From: Antitrichia curtipendula | Taxonomy: Eukaryota > Streptophyta > Bryopsida > Hypnales > Leucodontaceae | NCBI GenBank assembly: GCA_951230915.1 | Contig: OX579633.1 | Span: 20,680,574-20,744,573 of the forward strand | Reading direction: 5' to 3' | Length of the DNA: 64,000 bases | Shown here: piece by piece, positions 35,001-47,822 of the stretch | Numbering within the stretch: the first letter of the stretch is position 1 | How the letters are laid out: each line of letters starts with the position of its first letter | The notes under the pieces: model-generated | Seen by the model: the letters and a program-made list of their open reading frames with translations, nothing else | Told to the model about the DNA's origin: nothing | The model's database searches: none | Position numbers and translations under genes: made by a program

Positions 35001-36047
35001 TGACACTGATTTACGAAAGTCACACACTATTTTCAATTAGTGCAAATAATACCATATTTGTACCAATTTCCACAAAAATAAAATTTCGTGGTGACACTAA
35101 TCTTCCCCTCTCGACTAAGAGGTCAAATCATTTCGGAGTCACTTCGGACACGCAATCAGTGCACAAAAGAGAAAGTTATGCCACCCAAAGTAAAATTATT
35201 CCAGCCCGAGAAGCAAAAAGTAATCACAAAAACTCATTAAAATAATAGTTAAGAATTAGTTTTTCATAGGATATATTTTTGTATACATGGAAATTATTAG
35301 TTTACTCTATTTCGGTTCTTGATGTGGAAGTTATGAAGGGTCTTGTTATTCAGGTAATTAGAGCACCTTTTTGAAAAAATAACTTATAGAATTGTTTCCA
35401 AACTCAATTTTCATAGGTTTTTTAACAAAATTATTCTGCATGGTTTGGATTGTTTGGTACCTATTTATGTTTTGGTAACAAGTTTTTAAAGAATGAAAAT
35501 CAAGTTGTTTTTCTACTCTTAGGTCAATTACACATTATAAAGATTTTTTACCTCAAAGCTTTATAACGTTTCAAGTTCAAGGGATTTAGAGTTTATTGAG
35601 GTAGGAGGTTCATAGATTGACCACCTATGAGTTGAAACTGAATTTTGGGGAGGTGAAGCTTCTTGAAATATTTTTCAGTAAGTTTTTCTTGAAAGACACG
35701 TAGAATTGGCATCTAACCCAATTTGTTTCATATTTTTGGGAGCTTTGTGAAATTAGTTATGAAATTTTGAACTTGAAATGGTACAAGGTTCTAAAATCAC
35801 CCACTTCCTAAAATGTACAATGTTCGTACATTGCTGAAGACAAAAAAATAAATAAATGTACAAATAGTGTACAATTGAGGAGGTGGGCAATTATAGAACT
35901 TGTGCACTTTTAGAACCTCCTGCCTTGATTGAGTATGGAAATCAAGCTAAAATCATTTTTGTTTTCATGTTAAATGCAAATATCTTGTAATCTTCATGGA
36001 AAAAAAATCTGAATTTTTTTCCACCCATCATTCTTGTACCAACTTAG

Positions 36048-36100
36048 CCCCCCCCCCCCCCCCAACCCCCCCCCAACCCCCCCCCAACCCCCAACCCCCC
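36048..36100 (+). repeat. Poly-C array with AA spacers
   Basis: Runs of 5-16 C are separated by AA: one very long run and then several shorter CCCCC-to-CCCCCCCCC runs. The complementary strand has multiple G tracts. It lies at the edge of a decayed transposon fragment. The exact run lengths may be affected by sequencing error. Confidence 0.9.
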
Positions 36101-36873
36101 TAATGGTGCATTCCATTATTGTGCTCAAACCATGCTTCTTGTGCAAAGCTTGTTTCTAGACTTTAATCTGGTTGGTTTGTGTGGCATGAAATGCTCTCTT
36201 GGGGCAATCAAATTCCCACTGGATTCAGACAAAATGCACTCAATCATGTCACACTACAGTATTGACGGAATTCTGTCATGAGTAAATGGGAACTTGCATA
36301 AGGTAAGGTAGCCGACCTCATTCCGAACAGGGACCTATTTTCATTCAATGTAGGTTACTTTCTTTCCAATTAGCAGGAGAAAAGCAGTGAATAATTATGG
36401 CACAGTTTCCAATGCAGTCGTGGCGCATCATGATTGGCTGCAGTCTTGGTTGATTTTGCAACCAACCTGTGGTTGGAAATGGGAAGACCTATGTGACAAG
36501 AATAGGTCGAATAGAATCTTGAACTAAAAAATTCATTGTAATTATGTTTTGAGAAATAAAATTCTGAAAAAATATGGACTCCTTCTAAATTCTATTTTTG
36601 TACATGGAAAAATTTCTCCACTCAAGAAATATGTGCTCCAAATATGCGTAATTGCTTAAATGGTCGGAATGAGGTCGGCTATCGTAGAGGGCTTGAGAAG
36701 CGCTCATTTAAGGAGAAACATGCATCTGTAGAGAAATGCAATCATGAGAATATTTTTCACTATTTTTCAAACAGAAGAAAAGTAAGGACCAGTTCATTTG
36801 AGATTTTGGTCAAGAATTTTGAAGCTATCATGAATTACATATGCTTTATGCAAGTTTCAAGGTGTAGGGCACT

Positions 36874-36970
36874 ATTTCTACAATGACTTCCTCAATTCAT
36901 AGACATGTTTCTATTCATTACGTAATTAATAGGAACATGTCTGTGAATTGAGGAAGTCATTGTAGAAATT
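36874..36970. repeat. 97-base near-perfect palindrome
   Basis: The left arm begins ATTTCTACAATGACTTCC and the right arm ends GGAAGTCATTGTAGAAAT, with the centre at ATTACGTAAT (about 36922). Only a few mismatches interrupt arms of about 48 bases, and there is essentially no loop. It could be a foldback insertion or a hairpin-forming transcript; no coding frame is present. Confidence 0.85.
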
Positions 36971-37547
36971 GGGTAATAGGATGCGCTAGACGTTCACGTT
37001 AGTGCCTAAATGCGTCCACATAAAGTCCATAACCAAGCAAGAAGGAAAAATTACAAAGATCCCTGCTAATTTGAGGATGCATTATATACAAACTCCTTTC
37101 CGTGTCAGACTCCCCATTGTAAATTAAAATTGAATGAAGTTCATTAACTGCACTTGCATTTTTCCTTCACCTCTTGAAGCACTCAAATATGAGCAAGACG
37201 TGTACATTACTATGACCCCTTTTGACTCATTCACATTCAAAAACCACGCACTTAGGACCTCAGTTTCTCACCCCAACCATGTAGTTCAATTTCAGACACC
37301 ATGTGTACTGTTTTATGCACGTTTGTAGGGGTGGATCTTAGTGCCCAAACTGTTCTTGAGCCCTCTACCTTATAGGTAGGAATTTAGAATGACTCATTGT
37401 CATTGTGAGCCCTTTGGTCATTGCACACATTCACCAAAAAATTTGAAAGACAATAAGCAAATCAAGGAATATATTGCATGTATTTTGGTCATTCAGTTTT
37501 TAATAAAACAAAATACTCACTCCATCTCCATATAAGTGTGGGCTTTG

Positions 37548-38045
37548 GACCTAATGTTTTCTAAACCCCTAGATTTGGCAAAGATCTTTTTTCATCAAAA
37601 AACACTCAAAACTATCATTTCTATATTAAAGAGTTTTAAGAAATTCAAATTTTAATTTTTGCATATCTAACCATGAGATCTTTCACTCGACTAATGTAAA
37701 AATGTGTAGAAGAAATTTCAGTACTTTTGACCCCATAGATTGCAAGATATTTGCATTCAAAGTGAAGAAAACAAGGAGAGAGTGCACCTTGCTTGATTAG
37801 ATTTTAGGACTTTGAATCTTCTTAGCTTGAAATTTTGCACTGGTGATTTTGAATTTATAAATTTTTGGGTTGAATAATTGAGTTGAGAGTCTAGAAAAAA
37901 AATTTAACATTTAATTTTCACTCATTAAAAATTTGTTAAATAGAAATAGGTTCAAGATTGAGGGGAAAACTAAATTGGTAATACCTCTTAAATGGAATTG
38001 AAGTACATTAATCTCAACAATGAGATTTTGAGTGAAATCATATTT
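37548..38045 (+). mobile_element. Truncated TTAA-family element (B subtype)
   Basis: Starts near TCTAAACCCCTAGA and continues with segments typical of the subtype: CATCAAAAAACACTCAAAAC, GATTGCAAGATATTTGCATT and TTGAGTTGAGAGTCTAG. Similarity fades at about 38045, so the right end is missing. Noncoding. Confidence 0.6.
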
Positions 38046-38435
38046 TGAGTGAAATTGTAGATTGAGTGAGTTTACTCATTTAGTATTTCCAATCACTAAG
38101 GTAACAACACCTAAATCAAATTTATTAATTCTATGGCACATGGACATGCAAGAATAAAATTCTTTTTTATTGAAAAATCCATTTTGTGACCACAAGAAGA
38201 TGATCATACAAAATAAAGTATAAAGCTTGATAGGGTTTCATTTGATTTGAGTATTCAGTTTTATGCTCAGTTTTTTCAATCTTCTTATTTTGGTTACTAA
38301 ACAAATGGATTTGAAAAGACTGCAAAGGCCTAAAATAACTTAAAAATTTAATCCAGTGAGATTCAATTACTGTAAAGTTTGATGTAAAATTTGATGTAAA
38401 AGTTCAAAATTGATGTAACATGAAAATTAGAGTTT

Positions 38436-39323
38436 GATTAAACTTCTAAAGTCTCAAGACCTTATTTTCATCAAAAACAAGCATTTTTATTGCAAAGAAC
38501 TATTTTTCATTTGTTTTTTGTTTTTTGCATATCTAACCATAGGATCTTATTCTAGAATAATATAAAAATGTGGAGAATTTTTTTTATAAATTTTGACTAT
38601 ATAGATTGCAAGATATTTGTGTTTATATGAAAGAAAACGGATTTTTTGCACCTTGTACAATGGATTAAAAGACTTTGAATCTACTTAGCTTAAATTTTTG
38701 TACTACTGTACCAATACTCAATGAAAATAAATTATGTTGAAGAATTGAGTTGAAAGTCTAGGAAAAAAATTATTTTAAAAATAATTTTCATCCTTAAAAA
38801 AATTGTTAAATAAAAGCAAGTAAAAAATTGAAGGAAAATCTAAATAATTAATAGCTTTTGAGATGCAATTGAAATGCTAATTCCAATGATGAAATTATCC
38901 TAGCAACTATACTAAATCTAGCATAAGTTTTCTTTTTTAATTTTGAAAATTGAGTTAAAAAATGCATCTATTATAAAGATGCTACGATTACCTATAAAAC
39001 AAGAAACTCTATAATTTTCACTTTACTAATCTAGATAGAATGAATAAAAGCTTTTCAAGTAGAAAAAAACATAGTCTATAGAAAAAAAATTATTTTCAAG
39101 TTTTCATAAGGTTCTTTAATTATCTAGAATTTTCTATTTTGTACTTAGGATGGCTTAACTCCTGCTCCTATGCACTGATTGAAATAAAAATGATATTTCC
39201 AGAAAGAAAACATGTTTTTCTATCTTATAATAATTTTTAAAAAATTGCACTAGTTTCTTTTATAATAGGAGCCTGTTTGAAACTTGTTTTGTCCCATGTA
39301 TAAACAATGGAACTTTAGGATTT
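38436..39323 (+). mobile_element. Decayed TTAA-family element (B subtype)
   Basis: The left end is TTCTAAAGTCTCAAGACC and the right end is GGAACTTTAGGA. The internal order matches the copy at 55794: CATCAAAAA, ATTGCAAAGA, GATTGCAAGATATTTG, then TTGAGTTGAAAGTCTA. The flanking TTAA sites are degraded. Noncoding. Confidence 0.65.
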
Positions 39324-39683
39324 AAAGAATATCTCAAGAAAAAAATTAAAAATTAAAATAATATCATTTTTCCTCACATTTTTATGAAAAGGTTAAAACT
39401 TATAGAGTATCATTTAGTTTTGTTTTTTTAAATATACAAATTTATGTGTAGATTCTAAGATAACTTGATAATATCATGCATGTTATGATTATAGCTAAAG
39501 GCGTTTGGGTGTAAAAAATAAAATAATTATTTGAAAATATTCAAACAATTTTTTATTTTCACTTTTATCTTTAAAAACATTTAATGTTTATTTGATTTTT
39601 TTGTTCATTTTTGCTTAAAAAATTTCTAACAATCATTTATTTTCTCAAAACTAATTGCTAGTCATGCTTGCAATGTCCTTTAA

Positions 39684-40287
39684 TTCCTAAAGTTGCAAGG
39701 CCTCTTTTACATCAAAAAACACTCAAAACTACCATTTCTATAGCAAAGAGCTAAAAAAAAATTAATGTTTCTTTGCATATCTAAATTGTTAATAGCTCTA
39801 AGATGGAATTAAAATACACTAATCTCAATGGTGAGATTGTTCTAGTAAAAGATCTTAACCTTGTGAAACTTATTTTTATGAAAAATTGTGAAAATCAAAG
39901 TCAGAAATGAATCCTGCAAGTTATTTTTCCAAGAAGGTGCTCTGATTGTCCAAAAAACAAGATTGTCCATAATTCTCACATCACTAATCCAAATGAAATG
40001 AATAAAAGCTTACCATGTACATAAAAATATAACCTATATAAAATGAATTTTTTAATTTTTAATTTTTTTTTTTTTGAAGGTCTTTTTCTATCTACCAAAC
40101 TAAAAACAAGGCTTTTTGTGATATAACTTTTGCTCTTGGGCTCCAATTGAAATAAAAATTATATTTTTGAAAAGCTAATGTGTTTTTCTATCATCGCAAA
40201 AAATTCGAAAAATCATACAATTATTGAAACTATAGAGGCCTGCCCGAAATTCATTTTGGCTTGCGAGGGGACAATGGACTTTAAGGG
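39684..40287 (+). mobile_element. TTAA-family element (B subtype, internally deleted)
   Basis: TTAA at 39680-39683 precedes TTCCTAAAGTTGCAAGGCC. The right end is GGACTTTAAGGG followed by TCAA, a one-base variant of TTAA. The interior is about 300 bases shorter than in full-length copies. A further family end begins immediately after it at about 40299. Confidence 0.65.
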
Positions 40288-40298
40288 TCAAGGACTAA

Positions 40299-40660
40299 TC
40301 CCTAAAGGACCAAACACCATTTTTTGGCAACATAGCAATTTTGGGCAGCTCACTACGAACAAAGTTTTTAATTATTTTTCTTTGAAAATTTCACACCACA
40401 TGTGCCTGAGGAGTAGCTTCAAGGCCCAACAATTTTCATAACTTTTGACTATATGCTTTAAAAGTTATTGCATGATATGTAGTTTTTGTTACTTGGCGGG
40501 TAGCTCAAAAAACTTCTTTGAAAATCACTTTTTTTTAAAATAAAAATTTGAAATTGGTTCTAAAGATTTATTTACACGTGGAAAACTTTGAATCATTCTA
40601 TTTTGAATTATGAGATGAAAGTTATGAAGAATTCCAATTTGTAGATAGGTATGCAAAAAA
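40299..40660 (+). mobile_element. Truncated TTAA-family element adjoining the previous copy
   Basis: CCCTAAAGGACCAAACACC starts the segment. It then follows copy 1 closely (GGGCAGCTCACTACGA, GCCCAACAATTTTCATAACT, TTGCATGATATGT) for about 350 bases before similarity stops. The right half is absent. Confidence 0.75.
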
Positions 40661-43600
40661 AACATTTTAGATGATGATTTTGCATTTAAAATAACACAAA
40701 TTTAATACAACTATATTTAAAGGTGATTGCAAGAAACACTAATTGATTTGTAGCCTTTTTACAATTTTGTGCTTTATTTTTAAAATAATTTTTTTAAATT
40801 GAAATATCAATAAGATCATGGGCAATGTATGCACCTTTAAAAAGATGGTAAATCTTGAAAGGAAAACCATAGAAAGATTCTCTAAGTATGAGAACTAGAA
40901 AAGTACAAAATCTTAAGAAAATAATTTTGGGATTTGGGGGGGGCAAAGAAACTAAATTTTTTTCATTTACAAAGACTTGAGGCGATGAGATTTCAATAAA
41001 AGAATGAGCTTGAAACTATCTTCAATATTTAGAAGTGTGCACATTATGAAGCCCTACTTGCACAAATGTGGAGGACATAAAATAATGTATTTTTAGAGGT
41101 TCCTAATACATAGCATGCCTACCTATTCTGGAAATAGACCATTGAATTATAATTTCAATTCTAGATCACTAATTTAGAATATTCCATATTGGTAGTACTC
41201 AAAACTACTAATTAAATATAAAAATTTGACAAAAATAGCAAAGTAGACTCTTAAATAGAAAATGTGTTTATGTAATGTTTGAAAAATAAGGAATATGATT
41301 ACAATGAAAATATCCATCCTTTTCAAAAAAAATTAGGTTTATTAGGTTCATGCTTCAAAAGTAATAGCAAAGGACAAATATGTCACACTACATGTGACAT
41401 AAAAAAGGGTTATTATTTCTTGCATTCACCCTCAAAATAATACAAATTTAACAAAAAACCATCATTTGAAATGTTTTTTTTAGTGTGGATTTCTACTAGT
41501 GATTGGGCCAACCCATACACCAATTTCTCAAACTCCAAGCCAAATAGGCGGTAATGGACAAGTGAACAAGGATACCTACAAGTATAGAAGTATTTAGAGA
41601 AAAGGAACAATACCTTCTCTATTTGTATATTATAACCAAAATCGGGGGCCTAAAATCATGAACCATTGTTTCTAATGACCAACAAGCTATTGTTCACATT
41701 TTCCAAAATAGAAAGAGAATTACAATCTCAAATCTCCTAGCTTAGTCTCTAGAAGATAAAATGACATTATACAAAGGGCAATCCCTCTTTTGATAACTGC
41801 TTTGATTTTTGATTTTATTACTTTATTTTCTTTTATGAGGAATCTATGATAGAATCGTCCAAAGACCCACCCTCCATCCTCCCTATCACTTTTCTACGCT
41901 ATTTGATATATAATAGATCTATTGCATTCAAATTTTGAATGTTTTGTATTTTTTGGGTTATCAAATCATTTGATTCTTGGATCTTGGAAAGTCAAGGTGG
42001 ATTGGATGTTTTATGAATGTCTAGCAATAGTGGATCACAAAACTCATTAGTCATGACATAGAGTAATACATTTAGTCACACTTTCAAAATCAAAAGAATT
42101 AGGAGAAAATTTATCCAACTAGTTTTCAAGTTCTCAATGAACCATTACACTCATAATAATATTAGTGTTATTCACTTAGCTATGTCATTCATTGCGCTAA
42201 AAAAATTACTTGTAGTGACATTATGGTATTGACAAACTTCTAATGAAGTGTCTACAATTGTCTATACGTAATTTGAGCTTAATAACATTATTAACTCTAA
42301 AATACTACAGAGAATAACAATGCTCAATGAATGACTTTCAATGAACCTACAGAAAACAAAGTATGCACCTAATCATCCAAGAAATTGATAATTTGTTTGA
42401 CTATTGGTGATAGAATCACGTACTTTTAGAATTAAGTAAGTTGAAATATTATTTATAATAGATCACTTAAAGCAAAGGTATTTTACAATTGTCAAACTTT
42501 CAAACTAAAGCATACAAAGACAAACAAACTAAATGTAGTCTAATTTATCTCAACAACACTCTTCACCAAAGACCTTCCAATTGCATAGATTGACTACCCC
42601 CCTAATGCAAGTTGCCCATGTTCATATGGTGACCATACAAAGAGGACTTAAAAATACAAGTGGCTTTTATTGTAGTATAGTGTGTCATATGGGACTAATT
42701 GTTTTTTTTAAATCCTTACAAGAACAATAGAAGAGCATGTTATGAAATTTGCATAATTTTGTAGTAAGTAGAGAATTGTGAGAGTTTTTTTTTTTCAAAC
42801 TTGTAATGAAGGAATACAAAAACAATAGACCACACTGTGGTTCCTACTTGCATTGGGAATTAAGCAGTATAGGACAATTGCTGAGGCAAAGGAAATTATG
42901 AAAATAAATAGGCTGACGAGTAGGGTTAAGCCCGACAAGGAATTCATGTTCATTTTCAAAATTCCTAACAACAAGGAGATTGCCCGAAGTAAATGCCCAT
43001 CTAAAAATGGATGAAACATGTGATTGATGAATGAGAAATACGTAATCATTGTATATGCTAATTTCACTTAGCAGGAGGGGATTACAAAAAATAATCCTCC
43101 CGCAAAATGAACGGTACAATTCTTGGCGGGGGTTTACAAAGAAGAAAAACCACCAATACAAAGTCATCACCTGGAATATGAAGAAACCTACTTGTGGTTC
43201 CCTTCATGTAAAATAGTGTTTAATTTTTGTGTTTAGGTTTCATTCCTGATTTTTCTTCTCTATGATAGAACCACCCATTGTCAATCAGGGACCCATCCCC
43301 AACCTGTAGGGTGTACTATTTCCAACCAAGGTTGCAATAAATTTTCAACCAAAACTTTGAATGTTTTTTTTTTCTCCTTTTCAAAGTTAAGACTAATCGA
43401 GTCATGACACATGTCCCAAAGCAGTGAGCAGAAAATAGTTCTTGAATGATTGGCATTGGAAGACTCTACATGTTAGCTATAGGTTTGGACAAGCTGCTGA
43501 CTTCCAAAATTCATAGTCATAGTAATTTCAATTCAAGGCATAAAATTACAAAAAAAATTGCAATCCCCCGTGATTTCTATCTTCCTACATGGTAAAAAAT

Positions 43601-45400
43601 TTACATGCCTTATATATTGCTCCAAAACATGCACAGATTGCTTAAGTGGTCAACAATGGGTGGTTCTACTATATGGCTTTAATTCCACCGTTTGTTCTTT
43701 CGTTCACTCTTGGAATAATCTCCGGGTTTCAAATCTAAAAAAAGAAAACCCACCAATCCATGGTATGGTAAGTGAGACCATCAATTATGGACTCGGCTCT
43801 TACATTTATCACCATTTCTATAAGTAGAATGTTAATACTCAATATTAAAGTTGACCCATCCCGAAAGGAACCAAAAGCCAGTCCTTGTTTCTGCAACCCA
43901 CAAACAGCCGTCACACTCGCAACTGCAGGAATCAAAGTGGTTAGTTAATGGATGGGGGGGAGTGAGTGCCGTGGAGGAGGGAAAAAATCTCAGTGCAGTA
44001 ACTTAACTTAAACTTAACTTCCTTGCTGTACAGTACAGTACAGCAGTGGTGGTGAGATTTTGGAAGGATTGTTTGACAACAAGCTGCCGTCGATCCGCCG
44101 GCTATGAGTGCAAACGTAATGAAGTAAAGTAAAGAGAGTGAGATTTCCAATAATTTTTCGGTTTTAAAACCCAACCCTGAGTGCCTGCGTTCCTGACCTC
44201 TGCTTTTTAAAAAAAGCAAAAAACAAACAACAAACTGAACGAACTGAACCTCCCTTTCAGTGTGATGGCTTCTCCTTCTTCTTGTTTCTTGTTTAAGTGA
44301 TTTACTTAAACCACCCACCCTTGAAGACTTCTTCATGATTGTCCAGTGCAGAGCAACTGCAGTCGACATGAGCACACTATGAGTACGACCGAGTGCGCCC
44401 AGAGGCACCGTTTTTGGAGGTATGTTATTGTCCGACCCTGTGTCGAGAGCGTCATGCTGCTCCCTTGCCAAGTACCGGTACTTTTCGCTTTCAGGGAGCC
44501 GTTTCTTTCAACTCCGCTCCAGTGGAGTAGAGTGGAGTTGAGTCGGGTCGTGTCTTAACTTAAAAAATAAAAGCACGTGTGTTTTTCTTTTTTGGCTTTT
44601 TCCTTTTTTTTTCTTCTTCTTTTTCTTGTTCTCTGTTGTACACAAAGAAAAGGTTGGCCTCTACGAAAAAGCAAGGGTTTTAGAGCGTGATCATGAGGAA
44701 GTGTATATCAGTGGAATGACATCTGAGTTGGGATCAGGTGAGAGTATTCTATTGAGGCTCCCATGATTTGGCATGTGCGTCCCATGACCTCCTTGCAGGC
44801 AAGCAGGCAGGCTGGCAGGCTTTCAGTTGACAGAGGCTCGAGGGTGGGTTACAGTGGAAATGATAAGCTTACAAATGGAAGCAGTGTGCACACTTGCAAG
44901 GCTGCCAAGCAGGTGGGCAAAACTTTAACTTAACCATGGTCAGTGATGATCACTGGCTTCCTGGCGAGGGGGGGGGCTGCGTGGGGGCCTCTGGAGTGGG
45001 TAGAAATGTATTGTGCCGCTGCTGAATGGTATGATGTGATGTGATGTGAGGTGGATACGCACAGGCACATGTGGTACAAAACATAAGGTATGGTGCATAC
45101 CTTACCTTACCCCGCAAAACTGCCACTTTGGGCTACTGTGCCAAGTTGGTTGCTCTTACTAGACTGGCCAACTTTGTGTTGATTTTGGTCGTTGGCAAGT
45201 GAAAGGAGGTTCCAGTGCACCAAAGAACGTGACATTTGGATATTGTATGCAAAAGTTAGGAAGGGACAAAGTTTGGTTTTAAAAATAGTTTTGTTCATGT
45301 AGGTACATAATTGATTTTGGAGACGTATGTAGAGTAAAGATGGCCGTTTAGGATCACTGGGGCGTTTGTGGGGCACCTTTAAGGTAACCAAACCCATTCC
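40661..45400. other. Intergenic DNA, no gene supported
   Basis: The tract is mostly AT-rich. From about 43840 to 45120 GC content rises and short tandem motifs appear (TACAG near 44030, CAGG near 44800, GATGT near 45030). A 176-codon open stretch on the minus strand at 43941-44471 begins with a non-ATG codon and looks like no known protein, so I do not call it a gene. Confidence 0.5.
43266..43668. mobile_element. TIR element of about 400 bp, possibly mariner-type MITE
   Basis: The 16-base sequence TAGAACCACCCATTGT at 43266-43281 is repeated exactly inverted at 43653-43668 (ACAATGGGTGGTTCTA). If the outermost TA is taken as target duplication, the element is GAACCACC...GGTGGTTC in a TA site, as for Tc1/mariner-type MITEs. 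The interior is noncoding and similar to 18795-19180. The superfamily is inference from the TA alone. Confidence 0.65.
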
Positions 45401-45649
45401 TAAGCCTTTGACTCCAAAAGTTGTTGCCCTTTTTCATAAGAAAACTCTTGAAACTACCATTTCTATTGCAAAGAACAAAAAACTTTACAAATTGTTTGTT
45501 TGACATATTTTAGCAGCATATCTGGCACTAGATTAGTGTAAGAATGCAAAGTTGGCCAATCTAGTAAGATCTTGCACTAGACTAGTGTAAGAATGTGGGG
45601 AAGAGATTCTAGAAACTTTCATTGCGTAGATTGCTAGATATTTGTGCTT
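45400..45649 (+). mobile_element. Left part of an interrupted B-subtype element
   Basis: CATTTCTATTGCAAAGAAC and ATTGCTAGATATTTGTGCTT match the left part of the B subtype. The copy is cut by two inserted elements at 45650 and resumes at 47511, at the corresponding position of the subtype. The segment also has an internal duplication of ACTAGATTAGTGTAAGAATG-like sequence. Confidence 0.7.
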
Positions 45650-45653
45650 TTAA

Positions 45654-46553
45654 CCCCCTAAAGGACTAGTCTGCATTTTTGGGTAGTACAAATTTTTTGG
45701 CAAGTACTTGTGACTACAGATTTGCATATTTTTGGCTGAAATTTTAATAGAAGGTGGGGACAAGGAATATCTTTTATAGGCATTAAATTTCATGACATTT
45801 GGAAATATTAGTCAAAAGTTATGGCCTAATATGTTACTTTTTTCCCTAGGCGGGCAATCTGGTCAGATTTTTTTAAATCACTTTTTTCAGAAACAAAAAT
45901 TTGGAAATGATTTTCTAGAGCTTTTAATCATTTCATTTAGACCAATGAGTCAAAAGTTATGAGAAGTTTTAGTTTGCGGGTAGTTATAGATTCTCTACTC
46001 TAAAATAAATTTTGAAGTCCTTTATCTTACTCAATTCTCAATATTTTTTGTAAAAAACATCTGATGTAGATTGTTTATCACAACATTGCAACCATTGGGA
46101 TTGACATTTTTCAATTCCATAACTAGATTCTTAACAATTTTGTACTTTGAATCATTCTCTACTTCTTTCTACTTACTATTTTTTCCTATATGTTGTACAA
46201 TTCCAAATGATGTGAAAATTTTCAAGCATGTAGCCAATTTGTCTAAAAAAAAGAATCCAAAGAAGAACCACCATTTAGGATATTTTTTCATAGAAAAGTG
46301 GCCTTGTGACGTGCAGCTGCTCGTTTTTATGCAAGGCCCAAAAAATGATTTTAGTGTATTTGAATGCTTATATCTTGCAATCCACACAGTGGAAATTTCT
46401 GAAATTTTTTCCACGTGTTCTCAAGTCAGCATACTACAAGATCCTGTGGTGAAATGTGTTAAAAAAAGTTAATTTTACAAAAAATTGTCCTTGCACTAGA
46501 AATGGCAGTTTTGGAGCGTTTCTGGTGAAGACATAGTCAAAGAACTTAAGGGG
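45654..46553 (+). mobile_element. TTAA-flanked noncoding element, copy 2
   Basis: The left flank is TTAA at 45650-45653, followed by CCCCCTAAAGGACTAG. The right end is AACTTAAGGGG, followed by TTCA at 46554-46557, which also serves as the left flank of the next copy. At 900 bp it is slightly shorter than its relatives and noncoding. Confidence 0.83.
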
Positions 46554-46557
46554 TTCA

Positions 46558-47510
46558 TCCCTAAAGGAAGGACTAGTATGTTGAATTTGGCAACATAGCA
46601 ATTTTGGGCAGGTATGTGTGACTAGATATTTCCATGTTTTGGGCCCAAACTTTAATAGAAGGTGTGGATAAAGAATATCTTTCGTGTGCATCGAAAATCA
46701 AGACATTTGGAAATATGAGTCACAAGTTATGGCCTAATATGTTATTTTTGTAACATACTTTTGTAAATGGGCAATCCGGGCAGATCATAAGAAATCATTT
46801 TTTTCAGAAACAAATATTTGAAATTGGTTTTCTAAAGTTATACATATGTGAAAAGCTTTAAATCATTCATTTTTTTGATCAATGAGTCAAAAGTTATGAG
46901 GTGTTTTAGTTTGTGGGTAGTTATGGATTCTCTACTCTAAAATAAACTTTGAAGTCTTTTTTCTTTAATCAATTTTCAATTTAAAAATTAAAAATTAAAA
47001 AAAATCATTGGATGTAGATTGTTTATTACAAAGTACAACATTGCAACCATTGGGATTGACATTTTTCAATTCCATAACAAGATTCTTAACAATTATGTAT
47101 TTTGAATCCTTCTCTCCTTCTTTCTACTTATTGTTTTTTTTCTATATGTTGTACAATTCCAAATGATCTGAAAATTTCCAAGCATGTAGCCAACTTGCCT
47201 TGAAGAATTAATCCAAAGAAAAACCACCATTTGGGATTTTTTTTTTTAATTTGGAAGCTTGTGAAGTGCAGCTGCCTGGTTTTTCGGAGAGCCCCCCAAA
47301 GGATTTTTGTGAATTTGGAAGCTTGTATCTTGCAATCCATATAGTGGAAATTTCTGAAATTTTTTCCACGTGTTTTCAAGTCAGCATACTATAAGATCCT
47401 ATGGTTACATGCGTTAAAAAATGTTTTTATTTTTCAAAATTTGGTACTTGTCCTAGAAATGGCAGTTTTGAAGCGTTTTGGGTGAAAACACAGTCAATGA
47501 ACATAAGGGG
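46558..47510 (+). mobile_element. TTAA-flanked noncoding element, copy 3
   Basis: Begins TCCCTAAAGGAAGGAC directly after the TTCA shared with copy 2 and ends ACATAAGGGG, followed by TTAA at 47511-47514. It has the same orientation and interior as copy 2 (CACCATTTGGGAT, ATGGCAGTTTTGAAGCG). Sharing one junction tetranucleotide is what insertion into an existing TTAA flank would leave. Confidence 0.83.
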
Positions 47511-47818
47511 TTAAAGTGAATGCGTTTTGAGCACATTCCTTGACTACATTATCTAACTTTGAATCTTTTTAACTTAAAATTTTTGCACTAAATATTTAAG
47601 CTTTAAATCTTTTATTGTTAAGGAAAGATCTAAGTTGAAAGGCTAAAATATTTTCTTCTTCTTCTTCTTCAAAATAGGTGATTATTAGTCTTTAAAAAAA
47701 TTATTTAATAGAAATTTAACTAAATTGTGCCAACTTCTATTGAAGAAAATTGTTAATAGCTCTAAGATGGAATTCAATCAGACTAATTCCAACAGTGAGA
47801 TTGTTCTAGCAAGCATAT
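47511..47818 (+). mobile_element. Right part of the interrupted B-subtype element
   Basis: Resumes with AAAGTGAATGCGTTTTGAGC, then ACTTTGAATCTTTTTAACTT and AGCTCTAAGATGGAATT, in the order seen in intact B-subtype copies. It is cut again at 47819 by copy 4. A (CTT)n run lies at about 47656-47668. Confidence 0.7.
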
Positions 47819-47822
47819 TTAA

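Larger units (their letters stand above)
35001..37545. other. Intergenic DNA with element fragments
   Basis: No gene was seen. The stretch at about 35310-36030 is a diverged fragment of the TTAA-flanked family. It shares GAAAAAATAACT and the CAAATATCTTG / TCTGAATTTTTTTCCA segments with the copy at 51253. A C-run array and a large palindrome are listed separately. Confidence 0.5.

Noticed and set aside
36874..36970. miRNA precursor
   Set aside because: The arms meet without a loop and are almost perfectly paired, unlike a typical plant MIRNA hairpin.
43941..44471. 176-codon minus-strand open frame
   Set aside because: It begins with a non-ATG codon, has low-complexity and repeat-derived segments and no recognisable motif. 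It probably arises by chance in a GC-richer stretch.
46071..46472. 133-codon frame
   Set aside because: It lies wholly within a TTAA-flanked element, and the frame is not open in sibling copies.
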